Positions 12,524-24,095 are shown, counted from the stretch's first letter. The stretch is 64,000 nt of DNA from Solenopsis invicta (GCF_016802725.1 NC_052668.1:7410001-7474000), one strand, 5' to 3'. Program-made: numbers and translations. The notes: a model not told the origin generated them from the sequence alone.

Positions 12524-13482
12524 ATACAATTTTCTACTCAACAATATAAGTAACTGTTATGTATTATATTATAATTTCATTGTTGAATAGAAAATTATAA
12601 TATTGAAATTGTATTATTATTAGTCTGTTAAAATCGTATAAAAAATTTGAGTTTTATAAAATGTTATATAATATATAAAAATTTTGAAAAGTTATAAGAT
12701 CTTGATAAAAATTTTTTTCAGACTTTTTCATATAATTTTCTAAAATTAAAAAGAAAGAATTGATATACGTATGTATATATACACACATACGTCAGTTTCT
12801 CTTTTGCTATTAAAGCTTTTATAATAAGGATATTAATTACAGGTAATGGCAACTTAGCTACAATGAATCAAACTACAAAAACGTAATCGAGTTAGGTGTC
12901 ATTATTAGTTTTCTTGTTTCGTTAAATCAATCCTTGCCTCATCTCTATGTAACAATCTTACTGTGTGATAAAATGTTCGATTTAATACAATTGACGCCGA
13001 CGGTATCCACGATACATTGGCAAATCATACTCAATAAATCAAAACTATTAAACGTCTGTAAAATGTATACAATGTATTCAATGTATACAATGAGTTACAT
13101 AAATTCATAGTATTCTCTTAATATTAGATAGTAATACAAAACGTTTAGGGCGATTAAAAATATGCGATGAACACATTCCATTCATTCAAAAGTCTATACA
13201 TAAAGTAATATATATGTATATTTTTTAAATAATAATTATTTATAATTCTTTGTAAAATTTAAAATAAAGGACAATGTTAAATAAAACCGATATATATTCA
13301 AAAGCCACATACATTTCTAATTATCTTCAATATCACAGTATTTGTAGAAACGTATTAAACCGGGTACTTTTGTATGAAATAACATACAAATGAGTGAAAA
13401 TGGCAAGCAAAAGATTTTTTTCATAAACATGCTCTATGATATGTGTGTTGTGCAATCCAATATATACATACATACACACATA
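12524..13482. other. AT-rich non-coding DNA
   Basis: A 13-bp inverted word (TTATAATTTTCTA) flanks 12525-12600. Otherwise there is nothing recognisable. Confidence 0.4.
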
Positions 13483-13550
13483 CATGCATACACGCGCGCG
13501 CACAAACGCACGCGCACAAACGCACACACGCGCGCGCGCACGCGCGTGTT
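13483..13550. repeat. Alternating purine-pyrimidine tract (CA/CG rich)
   Basis: Mixed CACGCG, ACAAACGCAC and CGCGCGCG units have Z-DNA-forming character. No coding function is apparent. Confidence 0.85.
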
Positions 13551-14174
13551 ATAGGCAATTTGATTAATTCAGAAATTATATATAATGGCTAGTTTTGGGA
13601 CATTTTTATAGAAAAAGCAAAAATGTTCAAATTAATCAAAATGACCGGTTATTATGCATTATGCCTATGAATAAATGCGTAATGTGATTAATTAATTGGA
13701 AGACTAAAAATATATTTACAAAAAAATAGAGCAGTCTATTTTCCACAATCTCAACTTGATTAAAAAGTTATTAAAAAAAAAAATAATTATTTAGAACATA
13801 GCAAAATATATTCATTATTTTTGTTTTTGTTGTGAGAAAATGATAAACTCATGTGAAATCTCGCTTCATGTCGTAAAGTACATGCAAATGATGGAGAGTT
13901 ACCATTCTCTTTGCAGGAAGGCAGAACCTAAAAAATATAACCAAACCCACACTAATTTTTTGTCGTAATAGACCATGTTAATATTGACTATATTACCATT
14001 TCGGATTTAAAATAAATTTGGATTATTTCTTTCGGATTCTCTTCCGTAGAGAAGATGGAACTTTCCATCGTCCATCTATACTTTGCAAAAGAAAAAAACA
14101 TGATTTTTCTTCTCTGATTGATCTATTGTAATGTCGTAACGTTATTAATGCATTGTAGACTCCGCATAACACGT
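13551..14174. other. Non-coding DNA before family B copy 2
   Basis: No gene is seen. Confidence 0.4.
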
Positions 14175-14570
14175 CTATAACGTGTAGTGGTAGTGAATGA
14201 ACGTCGAAGTAAGCGTAGAGTAGGTCCGTAAGCAAAATGGTTGAAATCCATTTCCTACGATCTACTCTCTTATTCTCAGCCAATGAGAGCTCAGTAATGA
14301 TACAAAAACGCGCGCGATTGGATTATAATCTTTATTATACGTCATTATAGACACTCGGGCGTAATGGTCTATCTACAATGCGCGCAGTAAGCTTTAAGTT
14401 GTAATTGACTAATCATAGCCGTGTGTGACAAAAATTATTGACTGTGATTGATTAATTTCTTACGATGTAAGGCTTACTGCGTGTATTATAGATAAACCAT
14501 AAGAAGACCTTAATCCTACAGCCTATGTCTAATGCTTACTCCTTAATCCATCATTACTACTGCCATTGTA
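14175..14570. mobile_element. MITE family B, copy 2 (opposite orientation)
   Basis: CTATAACGTGTAGTGG at the left matches the complement of the right end of copy 1. The right end ACTACTGCCATTGTAG matches the complement of the copy 1 left end. A family A element is again nested inside, but at a different site from copy 1. Confidence 0.75.
14365..14499. mobile_element. MITE family A, copy 2, with TAA duplication
   Basis: The inverted ends are TGGTCTATCTACAATGCGCG and ATTATAGATAAACCA, 135 bp in total. TAA occurs at both 14362-14364 and 14500-14502, and copy 1 of family B shows the empty site GGCGTAAGAAGACC. A 3-bp TAA duplication is typical of PIF/Harbinger elements. Confidence 0.82.
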
Positions 14571-14810
14571 GACGAAATGTAAGAAACTGGATTTTTAAAC
14601 TAACAAGAAGGACCAGATGAGTCGCCCTGGGATTTCGACCCCAATTTTTTTAATTATTCTAGAGACGAAAAAAAAGTTTACGTCTCTCGGCGTTTGACCA
14701 AATAGGCCTTAGTTTCAAAGTGATAAATTTGTGAAAATTGGCTATACCGCTGCGAGCCTTATGAGCCTTCCCGGTAAGTGTTCTCCCAACCAGTGCAGTT
14801 GGCTCCGTGT

Positions 14811-14856
14811 ATTAGGTGCCTCGTAATCGTGAGATCCAAGTTTGCTCCCAGAGGTG
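14811..14856 (+). repeat. tRNA-Thr-like module in left foldback arm
   Basis: GGCTCCGTG (acceptor-like), a TTAGGTGC D-arm-like segment, CTCGTAA (a CGT-anticodon loop of the type found in tRNA-Thr), GAGATCC, and a degenerate T arm occur in tRNA order. Other copies of the family (28.8 kb, minus) keep a better T arm, CCAGGTTCGCTCCTGG. It is a derived relic and not a working tRNA. Confidence 0.5.
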
Positions 14857-15042
14857 AGCAATAATTTTTTTTTTTTTTTTAATAAATCTTTTTATTTATG
14901 TTTATTTATTTTGATGATATTGATATAGTAGACAAATTTTTAAAATAGAAAATTTAATTTAATTTAAAGAAAATTTTATTTCAAGTAATATTTAAAATAA
15001 TAAATAAGTAATAATAATAATATATAAATTAAAATTAGAAAA

Positions 15043-16058
15043 TAATGAGCTCAAGAGCAACGCAGGATGCAGCCGCATTCTTCAGCTCATTATTTATCAT
15101 AGAAAAGATAAAATTTAAAGGATAATTAATGTGAGACAGACGAAACGCTAATTAAAAACAAGAGTCAGCAAACATAAAGCAGATATTAGAAAAGTCAGTT
15201 ATCCGTCGATTATATCTCGTTACATCGCATTGGAGAAAACCACAAATTTAATTGGGAGAACGTGGAAATTTTAGACAAAGAGCCATCTTATGTTAAAAGA
15301 TCTATATCCTAGATGTTACACATCAAAAATCAATTGCATGGAATCAATAAACAAAGCGATACCGAACTCCTCTCGGATGCTCTTCCTATCCTCAATCGTA
15401 TTCCCCCTTCTTAAGTTCGTCATCACTTCTCCTTTCATTCCTTTCGTTCGGACCACCGAGGCTATCTCGTTTCGGTCCTTATTATTTGTATCTATTCTCA
15501 TTGAGATGTAACATCCCATTTCACAATGCTGTGACACGAGTTTTCGTGCAGAGGTATTTTGTATATAATTTTTTATCTCGATTATTTCCTTTTCCTTTTT
15601 TTAATTTTGCATAATTTTTTATAACATTTTTTTTTTACAATTTTATATCTTATGACTTGTACAGCTTTCTTTTATCTCATATTTATTTTTATTTTTATTT
15701 ATTTTCCGTTTATTTCTTTTAACTATTTAATTTGTATTGTTGTCTGTTACAAGTTTAAAAGTCATCATTTTAATATTACTTTCTTATTTATTTATTTGTT
15801 AGCAACCAATTCTTTAGGAAACTCTTGCCTTTGCACACGCTCTGTGAGGTCGTTCATTATGTTATTATGTTAAGACGTTGAAAGAAGATGTACATCGCGG
15901 TTTCGCACAATCTCTAGTTGTTACTTTGTTGTTTTATAAACTTATAAATCTGTTCTGAGGAAGACCGTCATTAAAGGTCAAAACGTTTGCTTGAAATTGG
16001 ATTTATGCTGTGATTTATTTGCGTCTGACATCCTGCGTGGCTCTTGAGCTCATTATTT
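15043..16058 (+). mobile_element. Penelope-like element 3' fragment with inverted tail
   Basis: TAATGAGCTCAAGAGC at the left end is the complement of GCTCTTGAGCTCATTA at the right end. Between them lie the GIY-YIG coding remnant (15122-15414) and a 3' region containing TTCTGAGGAAGACCGTCAT near 15954. Penelope-like retroelements commonly carry a C-terminal GIY-YIG nuclease and leave 5'-truncated copies with inverted or direct terminal duplications. The reverse transcriptase part is absent. Confidence 0.65.
15122..15414 (+). pseudogene. GIY-YIG endonuclease domain remnant (Penelope-like)
   Basis: In intact relatives this C-terminal domain nicks target DNA for retroelement insertion. The plus strand reads NVRQTKR, a stop, then LKTRVSKHKADIRK in one frame. 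This corresponds to the YVGQT..R.LKTR..EH core of GIY-YIG nucleases in these elements. After a frameshift it continues HKFNWENVEILDKEPSYVKR, a stop, then MLHIKNQLHGINKQSDTELL, and ends at a plausible natural stop at 15412-15414. The GIY-YIG core Tyr and Gly positions are changed and two internal stops plus a frameshift kill it. The match rests on motif order and my knowledge of the family, without a search. Confidence 0.75.
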
Positions 16059-16481
16059 CCTAATTTTAATTTATTTATAAGAGCCTTAACCTTTGTTTAA
16101 TAATATATAAGTTATTTATAATAGATAACATAACCAGTCGGTTATGTTGACTACCTGCAAGGAGATTAAACCCTCTCGTTCATTTACCATTTTGTATCCG
16201 CTTCTTTTATTGGTTTTAAATTTAAACAATTTGAAAATTTAGATACGTTACCTTTATATGTTATCCATTAAAAATAACTTATATATTATTAGTATTAGTT
16301 ATGTATTATTTCAAATATTATTACTTGAAATAAAATTCCCTTCAAATTAAATTTAAATTAATGTTTAGAATGTAATATTAAATTAAATTTTCTATTTTAA
16401 AAATTTGTGTACTATATCAATATCATCAAAATAAATAAACATAAATAAGAACACTTATTAAAAAAAAAAATTATTGCTCAC

Positions 16482-16538
16482 TTCCGGGAGCAAACTCGAA
16501 ACTCACAATTACGAGGCAAGCACCTAACGCACGGAGCC
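16482..16538 (-). repeat. tRNA-Thr-like module in right foldback arm
   Basis: This is the inverted counterpart of the module at 14811. Read on the minus strand it runs GGCTCCGTGCGTTAGGTGCT, TGCCTCGTAATTGTGAG, then TTTGCTCCCGG. Confidence 0.5.
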
Positions 16539-16739
16539 AACTGCACTGATAAGGAAAACACTTACCGGGAAGGCTCATAAGGCGCGCAGCAGTATAGCCA
16601 ATTTTCACAAATTTATTACTTTGAAACTAAGGCCTATTCGATCAAATGCCGGGAGACGTAAACTTTTTTTTCGTCTCCATAATTAAAATAATTAAAAAAA
16701 TTGGGGTCAAAATCCCAGGGTAACTCACCTGGTCCTTCC

Positions 16740-16866
16740 CTAGGGCGTTCAGATTCCTCACCCAGGTGCACCCAGGCATCATTCTATCCTTATTTAACAT
16801 TCAGTAAACAACAAAGATAAAACGACATCCGGGTGCATCCGGGTGGGGAATCTGAACGCACCCTAG
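16740..16866. mobile_element. Short MITE (127 bp) nested at the foldback end
   Basis: CTAGGGCGTTCAGATTCC mirrors GGAATCTGAACGCACCCTAG. An inner inverted pair (CCCAGGTGCACCCAGG and CCGGGTGCATCCGGG) completes a tight hairpin. It sits exactly where the family H element should end. Confidence 0.85.
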
Positions 16867-17040
16867 TAAAACTGGTGAAAAAATCAAACAAGATGACTTA
16901 TCAAAAGAACCATTTAATATTGGAAAATATAATAATCGAGAAATTTGATTAATTCTTTTCCACTAATCATTTCGACTAAACAAATTATTCATGAGTACTG
17001 AATGGTCATTATGTATAATTCCTAATTACTCAAATTTCCC

Positions 17041-17083
<43 letters not shown>

Positions 17084-17997
17084 CCATATGTGTGTGTATA
17101 AAATGTATACCCAATCATTTCGTTTCCTTCGATTTCTCTCGTCCATATCAATATTCCAAGTTAAATGACGATTGTTATATGTCTTTATAAGGAAAGAGAA
17201 AATATACTGTTCTACACATAGTTAAATACTCCGAACGTAAATGTAAAATAATCGTGTTTATAAAAATATATACATTTGATAATTTGTTTTATTATGGAAG
17301 CGTTAATATAGCAGAGATTATAAATTCACATATTGCATATCACTATTTATTAAAATTGCAAAAAAATTAATGAATTATATTTTTGTTGTGTCATAGATTA
17401 ATGATATCATTGTAAATGTTCTTTTTGCTCAATTTAGCTTTACATCTATTGTAACTCATTTAGCGCATGTAAGTCATTTTCACTAATTTTTCTATCAAAT
17501 TTTTTGATATAAAGGCCTCGCAAAAATATTGTATTCATAGAGGAAAAGAGTTATGGAATATATATTTCTAGTTTTATAGGCCTGTGGACTTACATTGAGA
17601 AGCATGTTACATTGTATGTTGGGTATTCATTGGTAACTAATCTAAAGAGTTGGCTTTCAAATGATACCTTAATTAAATTAAATTGGATAACTAAACGTGC
17701 ATGTATCTGGTTTATAAAAATTTCATGTCTTATGCAGTGTAATTAGTGGTATTTTCATTCTAATTCTATAACACCTACCTATTTTTCTCGCTTCAGATTT
17801 TTATTAATTTACTTTGTTTATTTGAAAAACTTCTATCTACAATATAATGAGTATTAATCTATTGTTAATCAAGTTTTATTATAAATTATGTCATATAAAT
17901 ATCAAGTTATTTCTAAAAAACAAAATAGTATTCCATAATCTTCTCAATCCTCCTGTTAAATATTTGTATGCAATATACACGCACGCACGTACATATA
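16867..17997. other. AT-rich non-coding DNA with a (CA)n tract
   Basis: A (CA)n run occupies about 17046-17083. The rest shows no gene. Confidence 0.5.
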
Positions 17998-18461
17998 CAG
18001 GGTGTCCCAGACCAATGTATAAAAATTATTACGATAAGGTAAAAGGGATCAAGATAAATCAAAAAGTCTAATAACAGTTTGCGATATTTGCAATAATTTT
18101 CGTGTAATAAAATATTAAAGTCAGCCGAATAAGAGCGCGTGGAGAGGCAAACGGTTGGTCGCCTGAGCCGTAAGACCGCCCGGCTCGACACGATACGGTG
18201 CCAAGCTATCCTTTCCCTCGCCACACGCCACTTACCGTCGCCTACAATCAGGCCGCAGTGGGCGGTCCTACGGCTCACAAGGGCACCACACACAACCCGG
18301 GTCACCGATTTTGATGAAACTTTACAGTTATGTAGTATTAGTATAGAAGTACTAAATGCTAAACGGAGACGATGCACTACTCAACCGTTGACGTGAAATC
18401 GTTGTTTGAATTTCACCATATAGCTTTAATACCGTAATATTGAAGGAGTTTGGCAAGTAGC

Positions 18462-18534
18462 AGCGTGGTGTGGCGGACAGCGCGAGCGCCTATAGTTTTG
18501 CAGGTCGCGGCCGTCGCGGGTTCGAGTCCACAAG
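18462..18534 (+). repeat. tRNA-derived module with Pol III-type signals (left arm)
   Basis: An A-box-like TGGTGTGGCGGACAG and a perfect B-box GGTTCGAGTCC (18519-18529) are followed at once by a long T run at 18535, which would terminate RNA polymerase III. The cloverleaf is imperfect, so a SINE-like relic is more likely than a tRNA gene. Confidence 0.55.
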
Positions 18535-18574
18535 TTTTTTTTTTTTTTTTCTTTTACCCAGTACTCTTATTGTT

Positions 18575-18605
<31 letters not shown>

Positions 18606-18968
18606 TAAAATATATAATAAATAATACACAGATATAGATATAATAATACGCAAAAAATCTTCTCTGCATTCGAACTTTTGTTAGTTTACTTTATATACAT
18701 TTATATATATATATATACACACATAGATTTATATGGATGGCGAGATATTTATATGATATATTTGATTGTGAGAGTTAATATGCATATTTATTTATGTGTA
18801 AGTACAAAAACAATTACAAATGAATTTATTCGTCGTCTTGCTCTGTAATTTTGCACACTTTCGGGTGATAATAATCATAAAAACAAGTAAAACATAAAAC
18901 TGATTTACACCACGAACATTTTATAAATCCAATTTAAATCCAATTTTTTTTTTATTTATTATATATTT

Positions 18969-19011
<43 letters not shown>

Positions 19012-19050
19012 AACAATAAGAGTACTGGGTAAAAGAAAAAAAAAAAAAAA

Positions 19051-19123
19051 CTTGTGGACTCGAACTCGCGACGGCCGCGACCTGCAAAACTATAGGCGCT
19101 CGCGCTGTCCGCCACACCACGCT
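19051..19123 (-). repeat. tRNA-derived module (right arm, inverted copy)
   Basis: This is the inverted copy of 18462-18534. Its B box is changed by one base (GCGAGTTCGAGTCC against GCGGGTTCGAGTCC). It is followed on the minus strand by the same T run. Confidence 0.55.
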
Positions 19124-19473
19124 GCTACTTGCCAAACTCCTTCAATGTTACGGTATTAAAGCTATATGGTGAAATTCAAACAACGATTTCACGTCAACGG
19201 TTGAGTAGTGCATCGTCTCCGTTTAGCATTTAGTACTTCTATACTAATACTACATAACTGTAAAGTTTCATAAAAATCGGTGACCCGGGTTGTGTGTGGT
19301 GCCCTTGTCAGACGAGCGACCGCTTGTCTCTCCGCGCCCTCTTATTCGCCTGACCTTAATATTTTATTACTCAAAAATTATTGCAAATATCGCAAAATGG
19401 TATTAAACTTTTTCATTTATCTCGATCCCTTCTACCTCATCGTGATAATCTTTATACATTGTTCTGGGACACC

Positions 19474-19476
<3 letters not shown>

Positions 19477-19517
<41 letters not shown>

Positions 19518-20540
19518 TTATGAAAATAGCCTTAGGCATACTTTTCTGATGTACTTTTAATCTTTTGTTTTAAAGCAATTCAACGTAAAATTAAAAATTT
19601 TCAGTTTACAATTCAATAGAACATGTACAAAAGTACACAATTTTAAAAATTAATTGAAATAAATTTTTGTTAAAAATGTTTAAAATATCCTAAAATCAAT
19701 TTCCTAAAATTTCTTTAACTCATAAAATATTGCCTATTCTATATAATTGAAATTTGATTGAGTAGAACTATACATCGTAAGAAGTGTGTGAAATAGAATA
19801 CAAACCTAATTTAACGTATGATATAAAATTTTTATTTTCATTGTGCCTTTGACCATTAATAAGCATTATAGTTTTAAAAAATCCAATATAATATAATTAT
19901 TAAAATATTATTCCTTCTATTTTATTTTTTAATATCGATTTTTTTTCATATGTTAAACAATTATTTATTTTATTAATTGTTTTATTTTTTAATGTATATA
20001 TATCATTTCTTTGGTAATTTATCAATTAACTTATTTTATTTTTATAGTTTAATAAATTCCAATATACTCTTAGATTGTTTTATTTAAGAGTTATTTTTAT
20101 TTTGTTATTTTGATAATTAATCAATCTATATATTTATTTGATTTAAATAGGTATCAATTTTAAAATTGACATAGTCTATTTTTTTAATTCCGCATTTAAT
20201 AATTTATTATATTTTATTTCTAAATATTATTTTTAAACGTATAATATATAAGAAATTGACTAGTTAAATTTATGTAATTAAATTACGCTCATAAGGTCTA
20301 AATTTAAGAAATTCTTTTAATAGTCTTTTTATAAAAAATAAGATTAAAAATGTATATTTAATTATACACTAATTATAACATTTTTATATTATAAATACCT
20401 CCTTTTAAATACTTACTTTTAATTAACAACTACATTTACATATTGAGATAAAAATATATTTCTTTGTTTTGATATATTTTTACAACTAAAAAAATATACC
20501 AAAAAAATTGAAATTCAAATATTAAATATTTATCTTAAAC
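19477..20540. other. (TA)n tract, then very AT-rich DNA
   Basis: A (TA)n microsatellite (19479-19512) abuts the foldback end. The following kilobase is almost pure A/T with no gene. Confidence 0.6.
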
Positions 20541-20544
20541 AAGA

Positions 20545-20865
20545 ATGCTTTTTACGGTCACAGCTAGATCTTCGTGCTTGTGTTGTTTGTGTGATTTTAT
20601 ATACTTTCCTCAAATTCAATGAATTGCGCGCCGAATTGTTTTTTCAGTCATAACACAGCCCTACATTAAACAAGATTAAGTAATATCACGTACTATTAAA
20701 ATTGAAATTAATATTAACCCTTTCCCTCCTAAAAAACTGTAAAGAAATTTAGGGCTAAATTTGAAAAAAGTATATAAAATCACACAAACAATATAAGCAC
20801 GAAGATCTAACTGTAATCGTAAAAGGCGTTCTTGTCTAAGTTGTGTTGTCTCAATAACGGTCAAT
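20545..20865. mobile_element. Inverted-repeat element, family C copy 1
   Basis: AGCTAGATCTTCGTGCTTGT and GTGTGATTTTATATACTTT on the left are mirrored at 20760-20850 (AAAGTATATAAAATCACAC, ACAATATAAGCACGAAGATC). Related arms flank the 41.7-43.0 kb element at 41508-41660 and 42985-43055. Confidence 0.7.
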
Positions 20866-21960
20866 TATTTTTCTACTTTAAATATTTATCGTTTCTAAGT
20901 TTCAGTCCGAGTGATCAATTATAAATAATAATAACCATAAATGTTATAAACAAAATGTCAAAGGCAAAATGTTCGTAAAGAAATGTAAATATGTTGGTCA
21001 AACGTTTAATGCATCCGCATATACTATGACAAAGGAGATTTCGTAACTTTTTTGCAATTTTAACGTAGATTTATTCGCAAATTTGAATAGGCTTTAAATA
21101 TAAAAATAGCAAAAGTCATAATAGACATTTTAAAAAATTTCTCTTTTCCTATATATTTCTCAAATAGAAAAATGATAAAGATTAATTATTTTGATATGGA
21201 CAAGATTAACGAAACCTATAGGTTTGATCATCTGCTGATTCCCCATTAACATTTGTCTATCAACATTTCTTTACTTGGTATATCATCATATTTCATCGTC
21301 CATATGATACAGTAAACACTTTGTTATTAAGTAATTTGTTTATCTGTAGCATACACTGCTTCATTTCTATCAAATAGTTATAGGCTCATTTATCGTATCA
21401 TCTAGTTTGCAAAATATGATGCAGTAATATGATTTATATATCTCTATCTTGGAATTAATAGTTCACGTTTTAGGTACTTTAGTAAACATTTTTTCTATCG
21501 CAAGAAATATTTTTCTCGACACATAAAAATAAATTTCGTGCTTGTCGTCTATCAGATATGTATATCAAGTACTTCAGGGGATGTAAAGTCTTGTACCATT
21601 AGAACCCGTATTTAGTAAATAAAATTAAATAAAATTAAATAAAATAATTCATACTTTTTCAATGCTCATGAACGACATGACTTCATGCTTGACGCAACTT
21701 TATTGATATACAATAATATTCGCATATTTTAATTCTCTCATATATCACTTTACCGTATTATAAACAAAGTTGAGAGGTTGTTTAGAGCAGGGATTCCCAA
21801 AGTATAAATCAATTTTTAATAAATTACGAAAAATTTTTCAATGATGGTAGGTATCGAAAAAAATTTCGAAATAAACAATTATTAAATTCCTTGCACATAA
21901 AAATTATTTATATTAATACCAGAAACTGTCCTTAACAGAAATAGAAAATAAGGACATTCT
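20866..21960. other. AT-rich non-coding DNA
   Basis: AAATAAAATTA is tandemly repeated near 21616-21645. No gene is seen. Confidence 0.5.
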
Positions 21961-21964
21961 TTAT

Positions 21965-23600
21965 ACCTTATTATCCACAGAAAGATTGCAATAACATTGC
22001 AAACATATTTCATCGTAAAATTGTAATATTGTAAAAACGTTAAAAAATGTTACTACAATATTGCTGTAACATTGTAACAATAGCAAAATGTCCGTCTTTA
22101 GAAATATTGTGATGCAATATTGCAACAATAATTCTCCTTAATATGTTTTAATGTGTCCAATATCTTTTAGGTATTATTATACACATTTTGGTACGTATAA
22201 CTTCCAGGAATATCATATATCCCTGAATTAACCCTTAAACACGTAAGTAGGTCTGAGAGACCCCATATAAAATTTCGAACACTTGCTAAGTGAAGACGGA
22301 ATGAGATGAAGAGGTTCGGACCAAGACGTAAAAAAAGTTTGAAATCTCTTTCGACTGATATGATTAATCAACTTTTTTGGTGAGCTAGAATTCGAACGGC
22401 AAAGTTTTGTTAGGGTCAATTCGACCCATACAGTGTGTAAGTGAAACTTTTGTTGTGAGTATATTACATAAAAAAGCTGGACAAAAGACGTTCGAACAGG
22501 TCGGTTCGCGGATATTAGTCGCATATACTCTGTCTAAAGTTGGAATACTATAAAATGCTGTAGAAAAGGGAGGTTTTCCAAAATATATCATAAAACATAT
22601 CAATTTTCAATTTTAGACACGATTTAATAAAAAAATACCTCATATTCGCCTTGTTGCATAAGTATATTTTTTTTAATAGAAATGACAATGATATAATTTT
22701 TTTTGAAAGTATAAATCTTTAGCTTTAAAACACCGTATTGTAAAGTCCTTAAAAGTGTTTTGTTGCAAAGATATGATTTTTTTAAGTGAATTTTAAATGC
22801 CAAAAAATACCTCCATATATTCTTCGTATTACATAATTATACTTTTTAAAAGAAATGACTTTGCCAAATTTTATTTTGAAAGTGTGATTCTTTAGCTTTA
22901 AAACGCCGTATTTGAAAGTCCTTAAAAATTTTTTGTTGCAAAAATATGATTTTTTGAAAGTGGATTTTTGACAATTTCTCACTTTTGTTTAATGGTTTTT
23001 CCTTTATAATTTCACTAATTTCCTTTATAATTTCAATAAATTATTTTTCGGCAATGCCGATTGTGCAGTCATACTCTTAAGATTCTAAACTTTCATTTAA
23101 AAAAAAAAAATTGTGGAAAAATATTGATTGTAATCAAAGTTATAGCTTCTCAAAGTTGAAAAAGTCTTCCAGACCCAAAAATGTGTTTCCGTATTTTACA
23201 GAATCGGTGTGTTTAAGGGTTAACTTAACAAAAAAACTAAAATTTTATGCATCGTTTACTTCAAACTCAACTTTGAGGACTCGTCTCTTTAAGAAATTAT
23301 GTTTCATTAAAACATCAGTAAAAAGTCTTATATCTTTTATTTTATTCTTGTGTTTCTTTTTTAATTATGAAAAGTATAACTCTACCGCATCCATTTGGTG
23401 GCAATAACGGATACTATTCATAAATAAAAAATACATTATTTCACAGGACATTATTATTCACAATATTTTTAAAACGTTCCTGCAACATTGCTAAATTAAT
23501 ATTACAAAAAAATGTTTGTAATGTCTTTGCAACATTGTACTACAATATGCAATATTGAAACTTGCAATACATCGTTGCTGCAAGCTTCTGTACTGGGTAT
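21965..23600. mobile_element. CAATATTGC-rich palindromic element split by a TTAA element
   Basis: The left part (21965-22140) and right part (23455-23600) contain facing words such as ACATTGCAA, AATATTGC, TTGCAACATTG and GCAATATTG. The DNA between them is largely the piggyBac-like element at 22232-23219. It looks like one older foldback interrupted by a later insertion. Confidence 0.5.
22232..23219 (+). mobile_element. PiggyBac-like TTAA MITE, copy 1
   Basis: The inverted ends CCCTTAAACAC (22232) and GTGTTTAAGGG (to 23219) are flanked on both sides by TTAA (22228-22231 and 23220-23223), the hallmark of piggyBac insertion. The interior of 988 bp has no transposase. Repeated TTTAAAAC(G/A)CCGTATT and TGTTGCAAAGATATGATTTT blocks recur within it. 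Copies lie at 50448-51396 (reverse) and about 53310-54260 (forward, damaged). Confidence 0.85.
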
Positions 23601-24095
23601 ATATTTAAGAAACAAGTTTATAAATTTATAAATTGTTTATAAACTTATATTAAATAAAAAATTAAATAAAAAATATAAATTAGTATAAATAATCAATTAA
23701 TGTTTTTCCTCCTACTTCTTAATATTTCTAAAGTTAGATAGAATTACGAAACCACACTGTCACAGAATCTTGAAGCTATATTGGAACAATATAGCAATCT
23801 TGTAGAGGTGTGTGAATAGTTTTAATTTGAATCCAATTACAGTGAATATGATTCGTTTTCAAATTTGAAAGATTCAAATTCAAATAGTTTATTTGAATAG
23901 AATTTCGAATCAATTGCCTATTTCATTTATAACTCCCACACGACCAATGTCCGTGCATAATAATTTGGAAATTTCTAAAGCTTTTCTATCGTTTTTAAAT
24001 CTTATAAAATATTCAAAAACTTATGTATACGACAGACAATTATTTTTATTTTTAAACTCAAGTTAAGTATCTCACTATTTATTCTTGTGTATACT

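Larger units (their letters stand above)
14604..16739. mobile_element. Harbinger-like foldback element, copy 1 (family H)
   Basis: The long inverted arms (about 14604-15010 and 16290-16739) share AGGACCAG end sequences, GGGATTTCGACCCCAA, AAAAGTTTACGTCTC and a tRNA-like module. The family is defined better at 27910-28995, where the ends are CAAGGGGAGG and CCTCCCCTTG with TTA at both sides. A solo arm lies at 59662-59888. The centre has been enlarged by a Penelope-like fragment, and a short MITE sits at its right end. No transposase is encoded. Confidence 0.85.
17998..19476. mobile_element. 1.48-kb foldback element with tRNA-derived modules in both arms
   Basis: The outer ends CAGGGTGTCCCAGA and TCTGGGACACCCTG are inverted, with TA on the left. 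The arms (about 17998-18605 and 18970-19476) match through the tRNA-like module, a poly-T/poly-A tract, the words CAGTACTCTTATTGTTACAA and its complement, and (TA)n runs. The left arm has about 150 bp of GC-rich sequence (18140-18290) that the right arm largely lacks. The ends resemble those of the CAGGGTGTC elements at 39.5 and 43.1 kb. Confidence 0.88.

Noticed and set aside
15290..15537. 73-codon frames on both strands in the Penelope-like fragment
   Set aside because: The real remnant reads in other frames (GIY-YIG motifs); these are shadows.
18462..18534. Functional tRNA gene
   Set aside because: The B box is perfect but the cloverleaf stems do not close properly, and an inverted copy is part of a transposon arm.
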